The position numbers and the translations under genes are program-made. A stretch of DNA of 5,021 nt from Syntrophorhabdaceae bacterium PtaU1.Bin034 (GTDB lineage Bacteria; Desulfobacterota_G; Syntrophorhabdia; Syntrophorhabdales; WCHB1-27), in NCBI GenBank assembly GCA_002067405.1, contig MVRP01000264.1, forward strand, positions 1 to 5,021, written 5' to 3'. Within the stretch, counting starts at the first letter, position 1. The number at the start of each line of letters is the position of its first letter. This document shows, piece by piece, positions 1 to 5,021 of the stretch. The notes beneath the pieces were generated by a model. It had not been told where the DNA came from. It made no database searches and was given only the letters and a program-made list of their open reading frames with translations.

Positions 1-1
1 C

Positions 2-109
2 CGCTCGGTGGAGCACGGCAAGGTAATTGAATTGATGGATACGGTGCGTCAGTGTGGCGTGACGAGGATGGCCGTTGCGGTGAAGCCGCGGGACATGCCG
101 CACCACTGA
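2..109 (+). CDS. exbD: ExbD/TolR-family biopolymer transport protein, C-terminal end (partial)
   Basis: Only the last 35 codons are present; the frame is open to the left window edge and stops with TGA at 107-109. The tail reads as a basic and hydrophobic pattern containing VEHGKVIELMDTVRQCGVTR followed by MAVAVKPRD. It resembles the C-terminal periplasmic domain of ExbD/TolR, where a 'G.v..lmd..r..Gv..v.l.t.p' pattern is typical. Known family role: with ExbB, ExbD forms the proton-driven motor that energises TonB, which in turn powers outer-membrane receptors. The TonB-dependent receptor directly downstream on the same strand favours ExbD over TolR, but 35 residues cannot separate the two firmly. 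ExbB and TonB are not in the window. No terminator is visible after the stop, so read-through into the riboswitch leader is possible. Confidence 0.72.
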   Translation, partial: RSVEHGKVIELMDTVRQCGVTRMAVAVKPRDMPHH

Positions 110-119
110 AAGGAGGTGG
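110..119 (+). other. Orphan Shine-Dalgarno-like sequence / possible riboswitch P1 strand
   Basis: AAGGAGGTGG lies directly after the exbD stop and is a near-perfect match to the anti-Shine-Dalgarno end of 16S rRNA. No ATG, GTG or TTG follows at usable spacing: the next GTG (153) meets a TGA after two more codons. It is therefore not the ribosome site of a visible gene. GGA and GGT here can pair with TCC and ACC in the ACCTGTCC segment at 311-318, with a two-base bulge. It may thus be the 5' strand of the riboswitch closing stem. The pairing is inferred by eye. Confidence 0.35.
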
Positions 120-318
120 AACGAGACAAACAGACCCGAGCCGCAGCAGCACGTGAAGGGATGATAGGGAAGAGGAGTGGAAATCTCCCGCTGCCCCGCA
201 GCCGTGAAGGGAACGAAAGCCCACGATTATAAGCCACTGTCCCGTGACACAGCGGGATGGGAAGGCGGGCAAGTAGATGTTCGAAACAGCGAGCGCCCTT
301 AAGCCGGAAGACCTGTCC
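112..318 (+). ncRNA. Cobalamin riboswitch (adenosylcobalamin/B12 leader element)
   Basis: Conserved cobalamin-riboswitch blocks appear in the right order. ATAGGGAA (164-171) comes first. The P3 hairpin follows: GGAG (174-177) and CTCC (185-188) around the typical TGGAAAT loop. Next are GCTGCCCCGCAGCCGTGA (190-207, starting in the CGC), AAGCCACTG (231-239), and a hairpin TCCCG (240-244)/CGGGA (253-257). GGGAAGGC follows (260-267). Last is the B12 box AAGCCGGAAGACCTGTCC (301-318). The 5' edge is uncertain: the core begins near 150, and 112 is used on the assumption that the GGAGGT there closes P1. The first coding start downstream is 45 bases from the B12 box. No GC hairpin plus T-tract lies between them, so control is more likely translational than by termination (inference). 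Known function: ligand binding represses downstream B12 uptake or synthesis genes. It implies that the receptor, and probably the genes after it, are down-regulated when cobalamin is plentiful. Confidence 0.93.
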
Positions 319-347
319 CATTCATAGGAGTACCAACAATATTCCCG

Positions 348-356
348 AGGGAGGAA
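348..356 (+). promoter_or_regulatory. Ribosome binding site of the receptor gene, likely riboswitch target
   Basis: AGGGAGGAA precedes the ATG at 363 with a six-base gap, a strong site that fixes this start. The upstream TTCC (342-345) can pair with GGAA (353-356) around a seven-base loop. This gives a small local hairpin that would cover part of the site. Whether it forms, and whether cobalamin binding favours it, cannot be judged by eye; it is offered as a candidate sequestering element because no terminator is seen. Confidence 0.6.
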
Positions 357-362
357 AGAAAG

Positions 363-2423
363 ATGAAAAGATGGATTTACTCGACATTCGCAAGGCCTAT
401 GCTGTACTGCCTGATACTTTTATGTCTCTGCGCACCTCTCTGCACCTTTGCGGACGACCCGGCTGCCGGTGGCAATGAAGGGAAGGCGAGCAAGGAGAAG
501 ACTGGAGGAGAAGGAAAAGGAGAAAAGGAGAGCACGAAATTCAGGTTGCCCGAGATGGTGGTCACCGCAACCAGAACTGAGACCCCCCAGGAGGAGGCGA
601 CCAAGAGTGTCTCCGTAATTACCGCAAAGGACATGAATGAGCAGCAGCAGACGTTTCTGCCTGAACTCATGGGTGAGCAACCGGGTGTCTATTTCCGGCA
701 GCTGGGAGGGCTGGGCCAATGGTCGTCCATCACCATACGGGGCGCGAGTGACCGCAACACCCTCTTTCAGTACAACAGTTTGCCCCTGCGTGATGCGGCC
801 GACACCCAGAACACGCTCTCCTATTTCATCGAGGATATGTTCGGCACAAGCAGCCTCGACCGCGTCGAAATACTGAAAGGGACGAACAGCACCCTTTACG
901 GCTCCCAGGCCATGGGCGGGGTAATCAACATCATCCCCAAGAAGTGGCAAAAGGGATTCTCCGGGGAACTGCGCAACGAGATCGGGCCCAATAATACCTA
1001 CATCGGAAACGGCCGGATTTCTTACGGTCAGGATAAATTCTACTTTGATATCAATCCCATGTATCTCACCACGGACGGGGAGAAGTACGGCGGGGATAAC
1101 AGCTTCTATTACCGCAACAAGGGTTTGACGGCTGGCGCCGGCATCAGGCCTCTTGACAATGCAACTTTAGAGTTCAGCGTCCTCGCCTTTGACTCCAAGC
1201 TCGCCCTCGGCGACTCGCCGCAGTTGAACCCGGCCACGGGCAAACCGAACAAGCAGCAGGCCGATCCCGACCAGTACAGGGAAGGCCTCCTCTACCAGTT
1301 GGGTTTGGCGTGGAACCACGAGGTCACTCCCCGGTGGGACTACTCCGTCAGGGGGACTTACGGAGAAACCGAGCGTCACTACTTCCATCTCAGCTCCCCC
1401 CACCCGAGGGATCAATCCAACTACGACGGCCAAACCACCTATCTTGACACGCAGCACAACCTCCACCTCACCGACTGGTTGACCTTCAATATCGGTGCGG
1501 ATTATGAGAAGGCCGTTTTTGACGGCCGGGAACCGAGTAGCCCCTCCATGGGCGACTTCACGCCCGTCCGCTTCTCTAAAGAGTGGACGAGTTGGGACCT
1601 CTTCACCCAGGCCCAGTTGGCATTTCTCGACCGGAGCCTCCTCTTTACGGCAGGAGGGCGTTACAATGCGCCTCAAGCCTTTGATGAGAAAACAGTATGG
1701 GAGGTTTCCGGGGCCTATATCCTGAAACCCACTCATACCAAGTTCCACGCCCACCTGGGCACCGGGTACCGGACGCCCTCGCTCTACGAGACCTACGGAG
1801 GGTATGTATGGAACGGCACCCTGGTGACCATCGGCAACAAGGACCTCGTTCCTGAAGAGAGCATCGGATACGAGTTCGGTATCGACCAGTCTTTCCTGAA
1901 TGATAAAGTGCAGGCCGGGGCAACCTACTTCAACACCCGGTTCAAGAACTGGATCGGCTTCGACAGTCTCGCGTTCCAGTACAAAAACGCAGACAAGACC
2001 GAGCTTTCCGGGATAGAAAGCTACATCAAGGTAAAGCCCTTTCCCTGGCTGAAGGTGAACCTCGCCTACACCTACGTTGACACAAGGGTCGAGGAGGCCA
2101 ACGGCGACTGGGTGAGGGGTTCCTACCAGCCACACAACAAGCTGAACCTCGTCACTACCGTTTACCCTACGGACAGACTGACCGTCGCGTGCAGTGTCGC
2201 ATACTATGACTCGAAGCTTGTGCCCCTCTACGACACGTCATGGAACCAGGTGCAGTGGAAAGAACCTTCCAAGTGGGTGGTCGATCTCTCGGGCACTTAT
2301 AAGGTGGCCAGGTTCATGGATATATTCATGAGGGTACAAAACCTGGCCAACAAGAATTACACGGAATCCGGCTATCAGATGCCCGGCAGGTCGGTCTACG
2401 GAGGGGTGAAATTGAGCTTCTGA
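363..2423 (+). CDS. TonB-dependent outer-membrane receptor, BtuB-like, under cobalamin riboswitch
   Basis: A complete 686-residue protein. Residues 1-30 form a signal peptide (basic MKRW, a hydrophobic stretch around 13-24, cleavage plausibly after CTFA). A Lys/Glu/Gly-rich linker of about 24 residues (36-59) precedes the TonB box EMVVTATR (64-71). The plug domain runs roughly 76-195 and shows SSITIRGA (121-128) and the classic RVEILKGTNSTLYG (167-180) followed by GGVINII. The rest is a beta-barrel with the family signature GYRTPSLYETYGG, a 'GNKDLVPEES' motif and a C-terminal strand ending in Phe (VYGGVKLSF), as barrel assembly requires. Role: TonB/ExbBD-driven uptake of a metal chelate into the periplasm. 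The cobalamin riboswitch ahead and the BtuF-class binding protein behind point to cobalamin or a related corrinoid. It is longer than E. coli BtuB (about 614 residues), and the substrate cannot be proven from sequence, so no symbol is assigned. The ATG at 363 is supported by AGGGAGGAA. Confidence 0.93.
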   Translation: MKRWIYSTFARPMLYCLILLCLCAPLCTFADDPAAGGNEGKASKEKTGGEGKGEKESTKFRLPEMVVTATRTETPQEEATKSVSVITAKDMNEQQQTFLPELMGEQPGVYFRQLGGLGQWSSITIRGASDRNTLFQYNSLPLRDAADTQNTLSYFIEDMFGTSSLDRVEILKGTNSTLYGSQAMGGVINIIPKKWQKGFSGELRNEIGPNNTYIGNGRISYGQDKFYFDINPMYLTTDGEKYGGDNSFYYRNKGLTAGAGIRPLDNATLEFSVLAFDSKLALGDSPQLNPATGKPNKQQADPDQYREGLLYQLGLAWNHEVTPRWDYSVRGTYGETERHYFHLSSPHPRDQSNYDGQTTYLDTQHNLHLTDWLTFNIGADYEKAVFDGREPSSPSMGDFTPVRFSKEWTSWDLFTQAQLAFLDRSLLFTAGGRYNAPQAFDEKTVWEVSGAYILKPTHTKFHAHLGTGYRTPSLYETYGGYVWNGTLVTIGNKDLVPEESIGYEFGIDQSFLNDKVQAGATYFNTRFKNWIGFDSLAFQYKNADKTELSGIESYIKVKPFPWLKVNLAYTYVDTRVEEANGDWVRGSYQPHNKLNLVTTVYPTDRLTVACSVAYYDSKLVPLYDTSWNQVQWKEPSKWVVDLSGTYKVARFMDIFMRVQNLANKNYTESGYQMPGRSVYGGVKLSF

Positions 2424-2448
2424 GGAGCAGGAAGGCGAACAATAAATA

Positions 2449-3738
2449 ATGGAAAAGAGGATAAGGAAAACAGTGCAGATACTCTGCCTGGTCATACTTC
2501 TTCTATGGAGCATCGGGTGTACCGGTCCTTCGACCGAGACAAGCCCGGATTCGGAAAAGACGGACGCGGCAAAGACCGAGCCCACGCAGGTATCGGGGCA
2601 GTGCCGCGTCCGCTATGCCAAAGGTTTTACCGTCACGTACCATGACGGCTACAAGGTCGTCACGGTCTTTGAGCCGGGCCGGGCCGCACGGTCAAAGGAA
2701 ATGAGCACCTTCGTGCTGGTCCCCCGGGGAACCCGTCCACCGGACGCAGTGAAGGGAACGGTTGTCGAGACTCCCGTCCAACGGGTCGTGCTCCGCTCGG
2801 CATCACATGTGCCCTTCTTTTCCATGCTCGGCCTCACTGACCGGATCAAGGGCATCGCGCAGGGGAAGTACGTGAACGACCCTGAAGCGAGACGCCTCAT
2901 CCGGCAGGGCCGCATCGCTGAGGTGGGCGTCGGCTCGGGCATGACCGCCCAATTCAACGTGGAGCGGCTCCTTACCCTGCACCCTGACCTCGTGTTGACC
3001 TGGTGGACGAACAATCCTGCCTACGCCGGGCACATCAAGGCGAAAGAGGCAGGATTCCCGGTGGCCCTCATGGCGGACTATGAGGAGCATACACCGCTGG
3101 GCAAGACCGAGTGGGTCAAGTTCGTGGCGGCCTTCTTCGATGCCGAGGCTGAGGCCGAGCGCGTTTTCGACGATCTTGAAAAACGCTACGTTGCCATGTT
3201 GAAGAAAGTAGAGGCGGTCCGTCTTCGCCCGACCGTCATGTACGGAAATTCTTACCAGGGCTCCTGGTACGTAGCAGGTGGGAAGAGCTATTTCGCCAAC
3301 CTGGTGAGAGACGCGGGCGGAGACTATATCTGGGGTGACGACGAGGGTACGGGGAGCAAACCGGTGAATGCGGAAACCGCCGTGGCCCGCGGTCGAAACG
3401 CAGACTATTGGCTCACCCAGAACCAGAACCACCTTTCCCTGGCTTCCGTCCTGGCGGAGGATAACCGCTACCGGTTGTTCAGGGCCTTCCAGACCGGACA
3501 CATTTACAGTAACAACGGGAAGGTCGGCCCGGGAGGAGGGAACGATTACTATCAGGGCACTGCGGCCCGTCCGGACCTCCTGCTCGCTGATATGATCGCC
3601 ATCCTTCATCCGGAAGTGCTCCCCGGCCATAAGCTCATCTGGCACCTGCACCTGCCGGCGACAGCATCGGGAAGCCCGAAGGCGGAAGGTAAGGAGGAGA
3701 AAGGCACGAACCAAAAAAAGAACGGTCTTTGGTTTTGA
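2449..3738 (+). CDS. Lipoprotein substrate-binding protein of a cobalamin/Fe-siderophore-type ABC transporter (BtuF/FepB class)
   Basis: A complete 429-residue protein starting 26 bases after the receptor stop codon, with a purine-rich site (AGGAAGG, 2429-2435) upstream. Residues 1-24 are a lipoprotein signal: basic KRIRK, a hydrophobic core, then SIGC with Cys24 as probable lipidation site (Ser at -3 is less usual than Leu). A Ser/Thr/Glu/Lys-rich spacer (25-47) follows. After that comes a region beginning YAKGFTVTYHDGYKVVTVF (56-74), which I know from larger members of this binding-protein group. The periplasmic-binding fold (Peripla_BP_2 type) spans about 108-400, with VVLRSASHVPFFSMLGLTDR, NVERLLTLHPDLVLTWW and a helix-rich middle, as in BtuF/FepB. 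Role: captures the compound released by the outer-membrane receptor and delivers it to an ABC permease/ATPase, neither of which is in the window. Residues 403-429 form a Lys-rich, low-complexity tail. Cobalamin is favoured by the riboswitch; siderophore, heme or another tetrapyrrole remain possible. Confidence 0.88.
   Translation: MEKRIRKTVQILCLVILLLWSIGCTGPSTETSPDSEKTDAAKTEPTQVSGQCRVRYAKGFTVTYHDGYKVVTVFEPGRAARSKEMSTFVLVPRGTRPPDAVKGTVVETPVQRVVLRSASHVPFFSMLGLTDRIKGIAQGKYVNDPEARRLIRQGRIAEVGVGSGMTAQFNVERLLTLHPDLVLTWWTNNPAYAGHIKAKEAGFPVALMADYEEHTPLGKTEWVKFVAAFFDAEAEAERVFDDLEKRYVAMLKKVEAVRLRPTVMYGNSYQGSWYVAGGKSYFANLVRDAGGDYIWGDDEGTGSKPVNAETAVARGRNADYWLTQNQNHLSLASVLAEDNRYRLFRAFQTGHIYSNNGKVGPGGGNDYYQGTAARPDLLLADMIAILHPEVLPGHKLIWHLHLPATASGSPKAEGKEEKGTNQKKNGLWF
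3709..3734 (+). repeat. Imperfect inverted repeat overlapping an A AAA AAG heptamer at the gene end
   Basis: AACCAAA (3709-3715) is the reverse complement of TTTGGTT (3728-3734). GA (3720-3721) and TC (3726-3727) can extend the stem if four A's bulge out, leaving a loop ACGG. The stem is AT-rich and short, and is followed by only four T's, so it is at best a weak terminator or attenuator. In the reading frame of the binding protein the run reads A|AAA|AAG (3714-3720), a form known as a -1 slippery heptamer in dnaX. AAGGAGGAG (3691-3699) lies 14 bases upstream. Function is not established. Confidence 0.35.
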
Positions 3739-3750
3739 GGGGCAGACAAG

Positions 3751-3756
3751 AGAGGA
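3751..3756 (+). promoter_or_regulatory. Ribosome binding site deciding the start of the NifH-NifD-like fusion
   Basis: AGAGGA sits three bases before the ATG at 3760; counted from the GAGG core the gap is four bases, which is short but usable. No other ATG, GTG or TTG in this frame lies between the preceding stop and the P-loop, so this start is preferred. Seventeen residues precede the first beta-strand leading into the P-loop, a slightly longer lead than in NifH. Confidence 0.5.
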
Positions 3757-3759
3757 TAT

Positions 3760-5021
3760 ATGAACCAATACAATCAAAAGAACGTAATCGGCGTCGGTGT
3801 ACGACAGATCGCGGTCTACGGCAAGGGCGGCATCGGCAAGTCGACCATCTCGGCCAATCTGTCGGCTGCCATGGCGCTTGCGGGGACCCGCGTGCTCCAG
3901 ATCGGCTGTGACCCGAAGCAGGATTCTACACGGCTCCTGCTTGAAGGGCGACGGGTGACGACTGTCCTCGATTACCTGAGGACCACCAGCCCGAGCAGCC
4001 GGACCCTTGAGTCCATAGTCCATATCGGCTTTGCCGGGGTGGCCTGCGTGGAAGCAGGAGGCCCGGAACCGGGTGTAGGCTGCGCGGGACGGGGCATCTT
4101 AAGCGCCCTGGACCTTCTCGAATCCCTGGGTATCGGTGCCTGCCGATACGACATAGTCCTCTACGATGTGCTCGGAGACGTCGTCTGCGGCGGATTCGCC
4201 GTTCCTTTGCGGGGCCACTATGCCGACTTCATCTATATCGTTACCTCGGGTGAATTCATGTCGCTCTATGCGGCCAACAACATCCTCCGGGGCGTCCGCA
4301 ATTTCGAGGAAAGAGGCCTCAAAATGGCCGGGCTCATCCTCAACGGCCGGGGCCTTGCAGACGAGGATGACAGGGTGAAACGCTTCGCCGATGCGGTACG
4401 CCTCCCCGTAGTCACCTCTTTTCCGCGGAGCCATGAGATCAGCGCGGCAGAGCAGTTGGGCCGGACCGTGGTGCAGGCATTTCCCGGAAGCGCCATAGCA
4501 GCGCAATTCACGAGGCTGGCGATGGACATACTCCGTTTCGAGTCCCCGATGGCAGCCCATCCCCTGTCCGTCAATGACCTCGAATCGGTCGTGCTCAACG
4601 AGCGAGCGACAGTGAGCATTGAGGGGAAAGCCGGGGCACCCCTCTCGTCGATGCCTCGATCGTCGAAGCAAGGCGGTGAACTGCTCTCCCATCAACCCCT
4701 TTCCCCTCCTCTCGCATTGCCGCGGCAGTACCGCTCGAAAAGCGTCAACCGGCACGAGGTGCTCCACGGCTGCGCCTTCAACGGCGCTGCCCACACCCTG
4801 ATGCAGATCAAGGACGCGGTCACCGTTGCTCACGGGCCGCGCAGTTGCGCCTATATTTCGGATCACGGCATGGCCGCCGCGACCAGGCGTGCCATGAACC
4901 GCTACGGAGCGCCGCCGGGGAGTCTGTGCGCTCCCCTTCTTCACAACACGGAGATGGACGAACGGGTGGTCATCTTCGGGGGGAACGATGCGCTGGAAAA
5001 CGGTCTCTGCCGGGCCGCCGA
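3760..5021 (+). CDS. Nitrogenase-like fusion protein: NifH-type Fe-protein domain joined to NifD/K/E-type component-1 domain (3' partial)
   Basis: The frame is open for 420 codons without a stop and runs past the window edge. Residues 16-260 are a full Fe-protein: P-loop [10 protein letters not shown] (20-29), switch [11 protein letters not shown] (49-58), [12 protein letters not shown] with Cys108 and Arg111, and [17 protein letters not shown] (135-151) with Cys143. The 35-residue Cys108-Cys143 spacing equals that of NifH Cys97-Cys132, the ligands of the inter-subunit [4Fe-4S] cluster. A Ser/Pro-rich linker (about 262-325) follows. Residues 326 onward look like a component-1 N-terminus: HGCAFNGA (Cys338) and AHGPRSCAY (Cys363) match the first two P-cluster cysteines of NifD/K/E (25 apart, as in NifK), and [15 protein letters not shown] (398-412) matches the conserved 'E.DvvFGG..kL'. 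The third cysteine would lie beyond the window. Role by family: ATP-driven electron transfer from the Fe-protein to a reductase site. The substrate is unknown. The gene is 21 bases after the binding-protein gene, likely in the same operon. The CAGRG/VCGGFA motifs are closer to NifH/CfbC-type than to BchL/ChlL. Confidence 0.9.
   Translation, partial: MNQYNQKNVIGVGVRQIAVYGKGGIGKSTISANLSAAMALAGTRVLQIGCDPKQDSTRLLLEGRRVTTVLDYLRTTSPSSRTLESIVHIGFAGVACVEAGGPEPGVGCAGRGILSALDLLESLGIGACRYDIVLYDVLGDVVCGGFAVPLRGHYADFIYIVTSGEFMSLYAANNILRGVRNFEERGLKMAGLILNGRGLADEDDRVKRFADAVRLPVVTSFPRSHEISAAEQLGRTVVQAFPGSAIAAQFTRLAMDILRFESPMAAHPLSVNDLESVVLNERATVSIEGKAGAPLSSMPRSSKQGGELLSHQPLSPPLALPRQYRSKSVNRHEVLHGCAFNGAAHTLMQIKDAVTVAHGPRSCAYISDHGMAAATRRAMNRYGAPPGSLCAPLLHNTEMDERVVIFGGNDALENGLCRAA

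Noticed and set aside
319..362. Intrinsic terminator downstream of the riboswitch
   Set aside because: There is no GC-rich stem followed by a T-tract; only the small TTCC/GGAA hairpin around the ribosome site is visible, so no terminator is annotated.
257..478. A 73-codon plus-strand frame starting inside the riboswitch
   Set aside because: It overlaps the conserved B12 box and then the receptor signal peptide in another frame; no ribosome site or motif supports it.
1167..2135. A 322-codon minus-strand frame opposite the receptor barrel
   Set aside because: The plus strand encodes a clear TonB-receptor barrel. The antisense product is Val/Gly/Leu-rich without any motif.
3729..3911. A 60-codon plus-strand frame across the binding-protein/fusion junction
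   Set aside because: It is the out-of-frame shadow of the P-loop region, with a poor start and no recognised content. It is considered only as a possible -1 frameshift extension, which is itself weak.
2803..4023. A 406-codon minus-strand frame
   Set aside because: It spans the end of the binding-protein gene, the intergenic gap and the start of the fusion gene, crossing three well-supported features. It has no recognisable domain, signal peptide or ribosome site.
4099..4944. A 281-codon minus-strand frame opposite the NifH-NifD-like gene
   Set aside because: It is the antisense of a frame with unmistakable Fe-protein motifs. Its own translation has no recognisable domain, and it is a typical by-product of GC-rich coding DNA.
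3760..5021. True nitrogen-fixation nifH/nifD genes
   Set aside because: Domains are fused, the neighbours are cobalamin-type transport genes, and no nif assembly genes are in view. Motif details such as [13 protein letters not shown], where NifH has CSGEMMAMYAANN, point to a nitrogenase-like, not nitrogen-fixing, lineage.
1..5021. tRNA, rRNA, CRISPR array, insertion sequence or attachment site
   Set aside because: No cloverleaf-like segment, rRNA block, regularly spaced repeats, transposase frame or terminal inverted repeats were found by reading both strands.

Overview
The window reads as one co-directional (+ strand) operon segment from a Gram-negative, probably anaerobic, GC-rich bacterium. 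Gram-negative is inferred from the TonB-dependent outer-membrane receptor and the ExbD-like energiser. Anaerobic is inferred from the oxygen-labile nitrogenase-type Fe protein. Desulfobacterota/Geobacter-like or Nitrospirota hosts would fit, but this is a guess from gene content and nothing here fixes the lineage.

Layout: (1) positions 2-109 hold the last 35 codons of an ExbD/TolR-type biopolymer-transport protein. (2) Positions 110-362 are a leader carrying a clear cobalamin (adenosylcobalamin-type) riboswitch, with its conserved core at about 150-318. (3) Positions 363-2423 encode a 686-residue TonB-dependent receptor that is BtuB-like. (4) Positions 2449-3738 encode a 429-residue lipoprotein substrate-binding component of an iron-siderophore/cobalamin-type ABC importer (BtuF/FepB class). 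(5) From 3760 to beyond the window end runs an open frame of at least 420 residues. It fuses a complete nitrogenase Fe-protein (NifH-like) domain, with both [4Fe-4S] cysteines, to the start of a nitrogenase component-1 (NifD/K/E-like) domain. Gaps are 25 and 21 bases, and I see no convincing terminator between genes, so the three genes after the riboswitch are very likely one transcript, possibly including exbD.

How the parts may work together (inference): ExbD and a TonB complex power the receptor, which carries a cobalamin-like or other metal-chelate substrate over the outer membrane. The lipoprotein hands it to an inner-membrane ABC permease/ATPase that is not in this window. The fused NifH-NifD-like enzyme would then carry out an ATP-driven low-potential reduction in the cytoplasm, either on the imported compound or as part of a B12-sparing pathway. 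The single-chain Fe-protein/component-1 fusion, placed under apparent B12 control, is the unusual element of the window.
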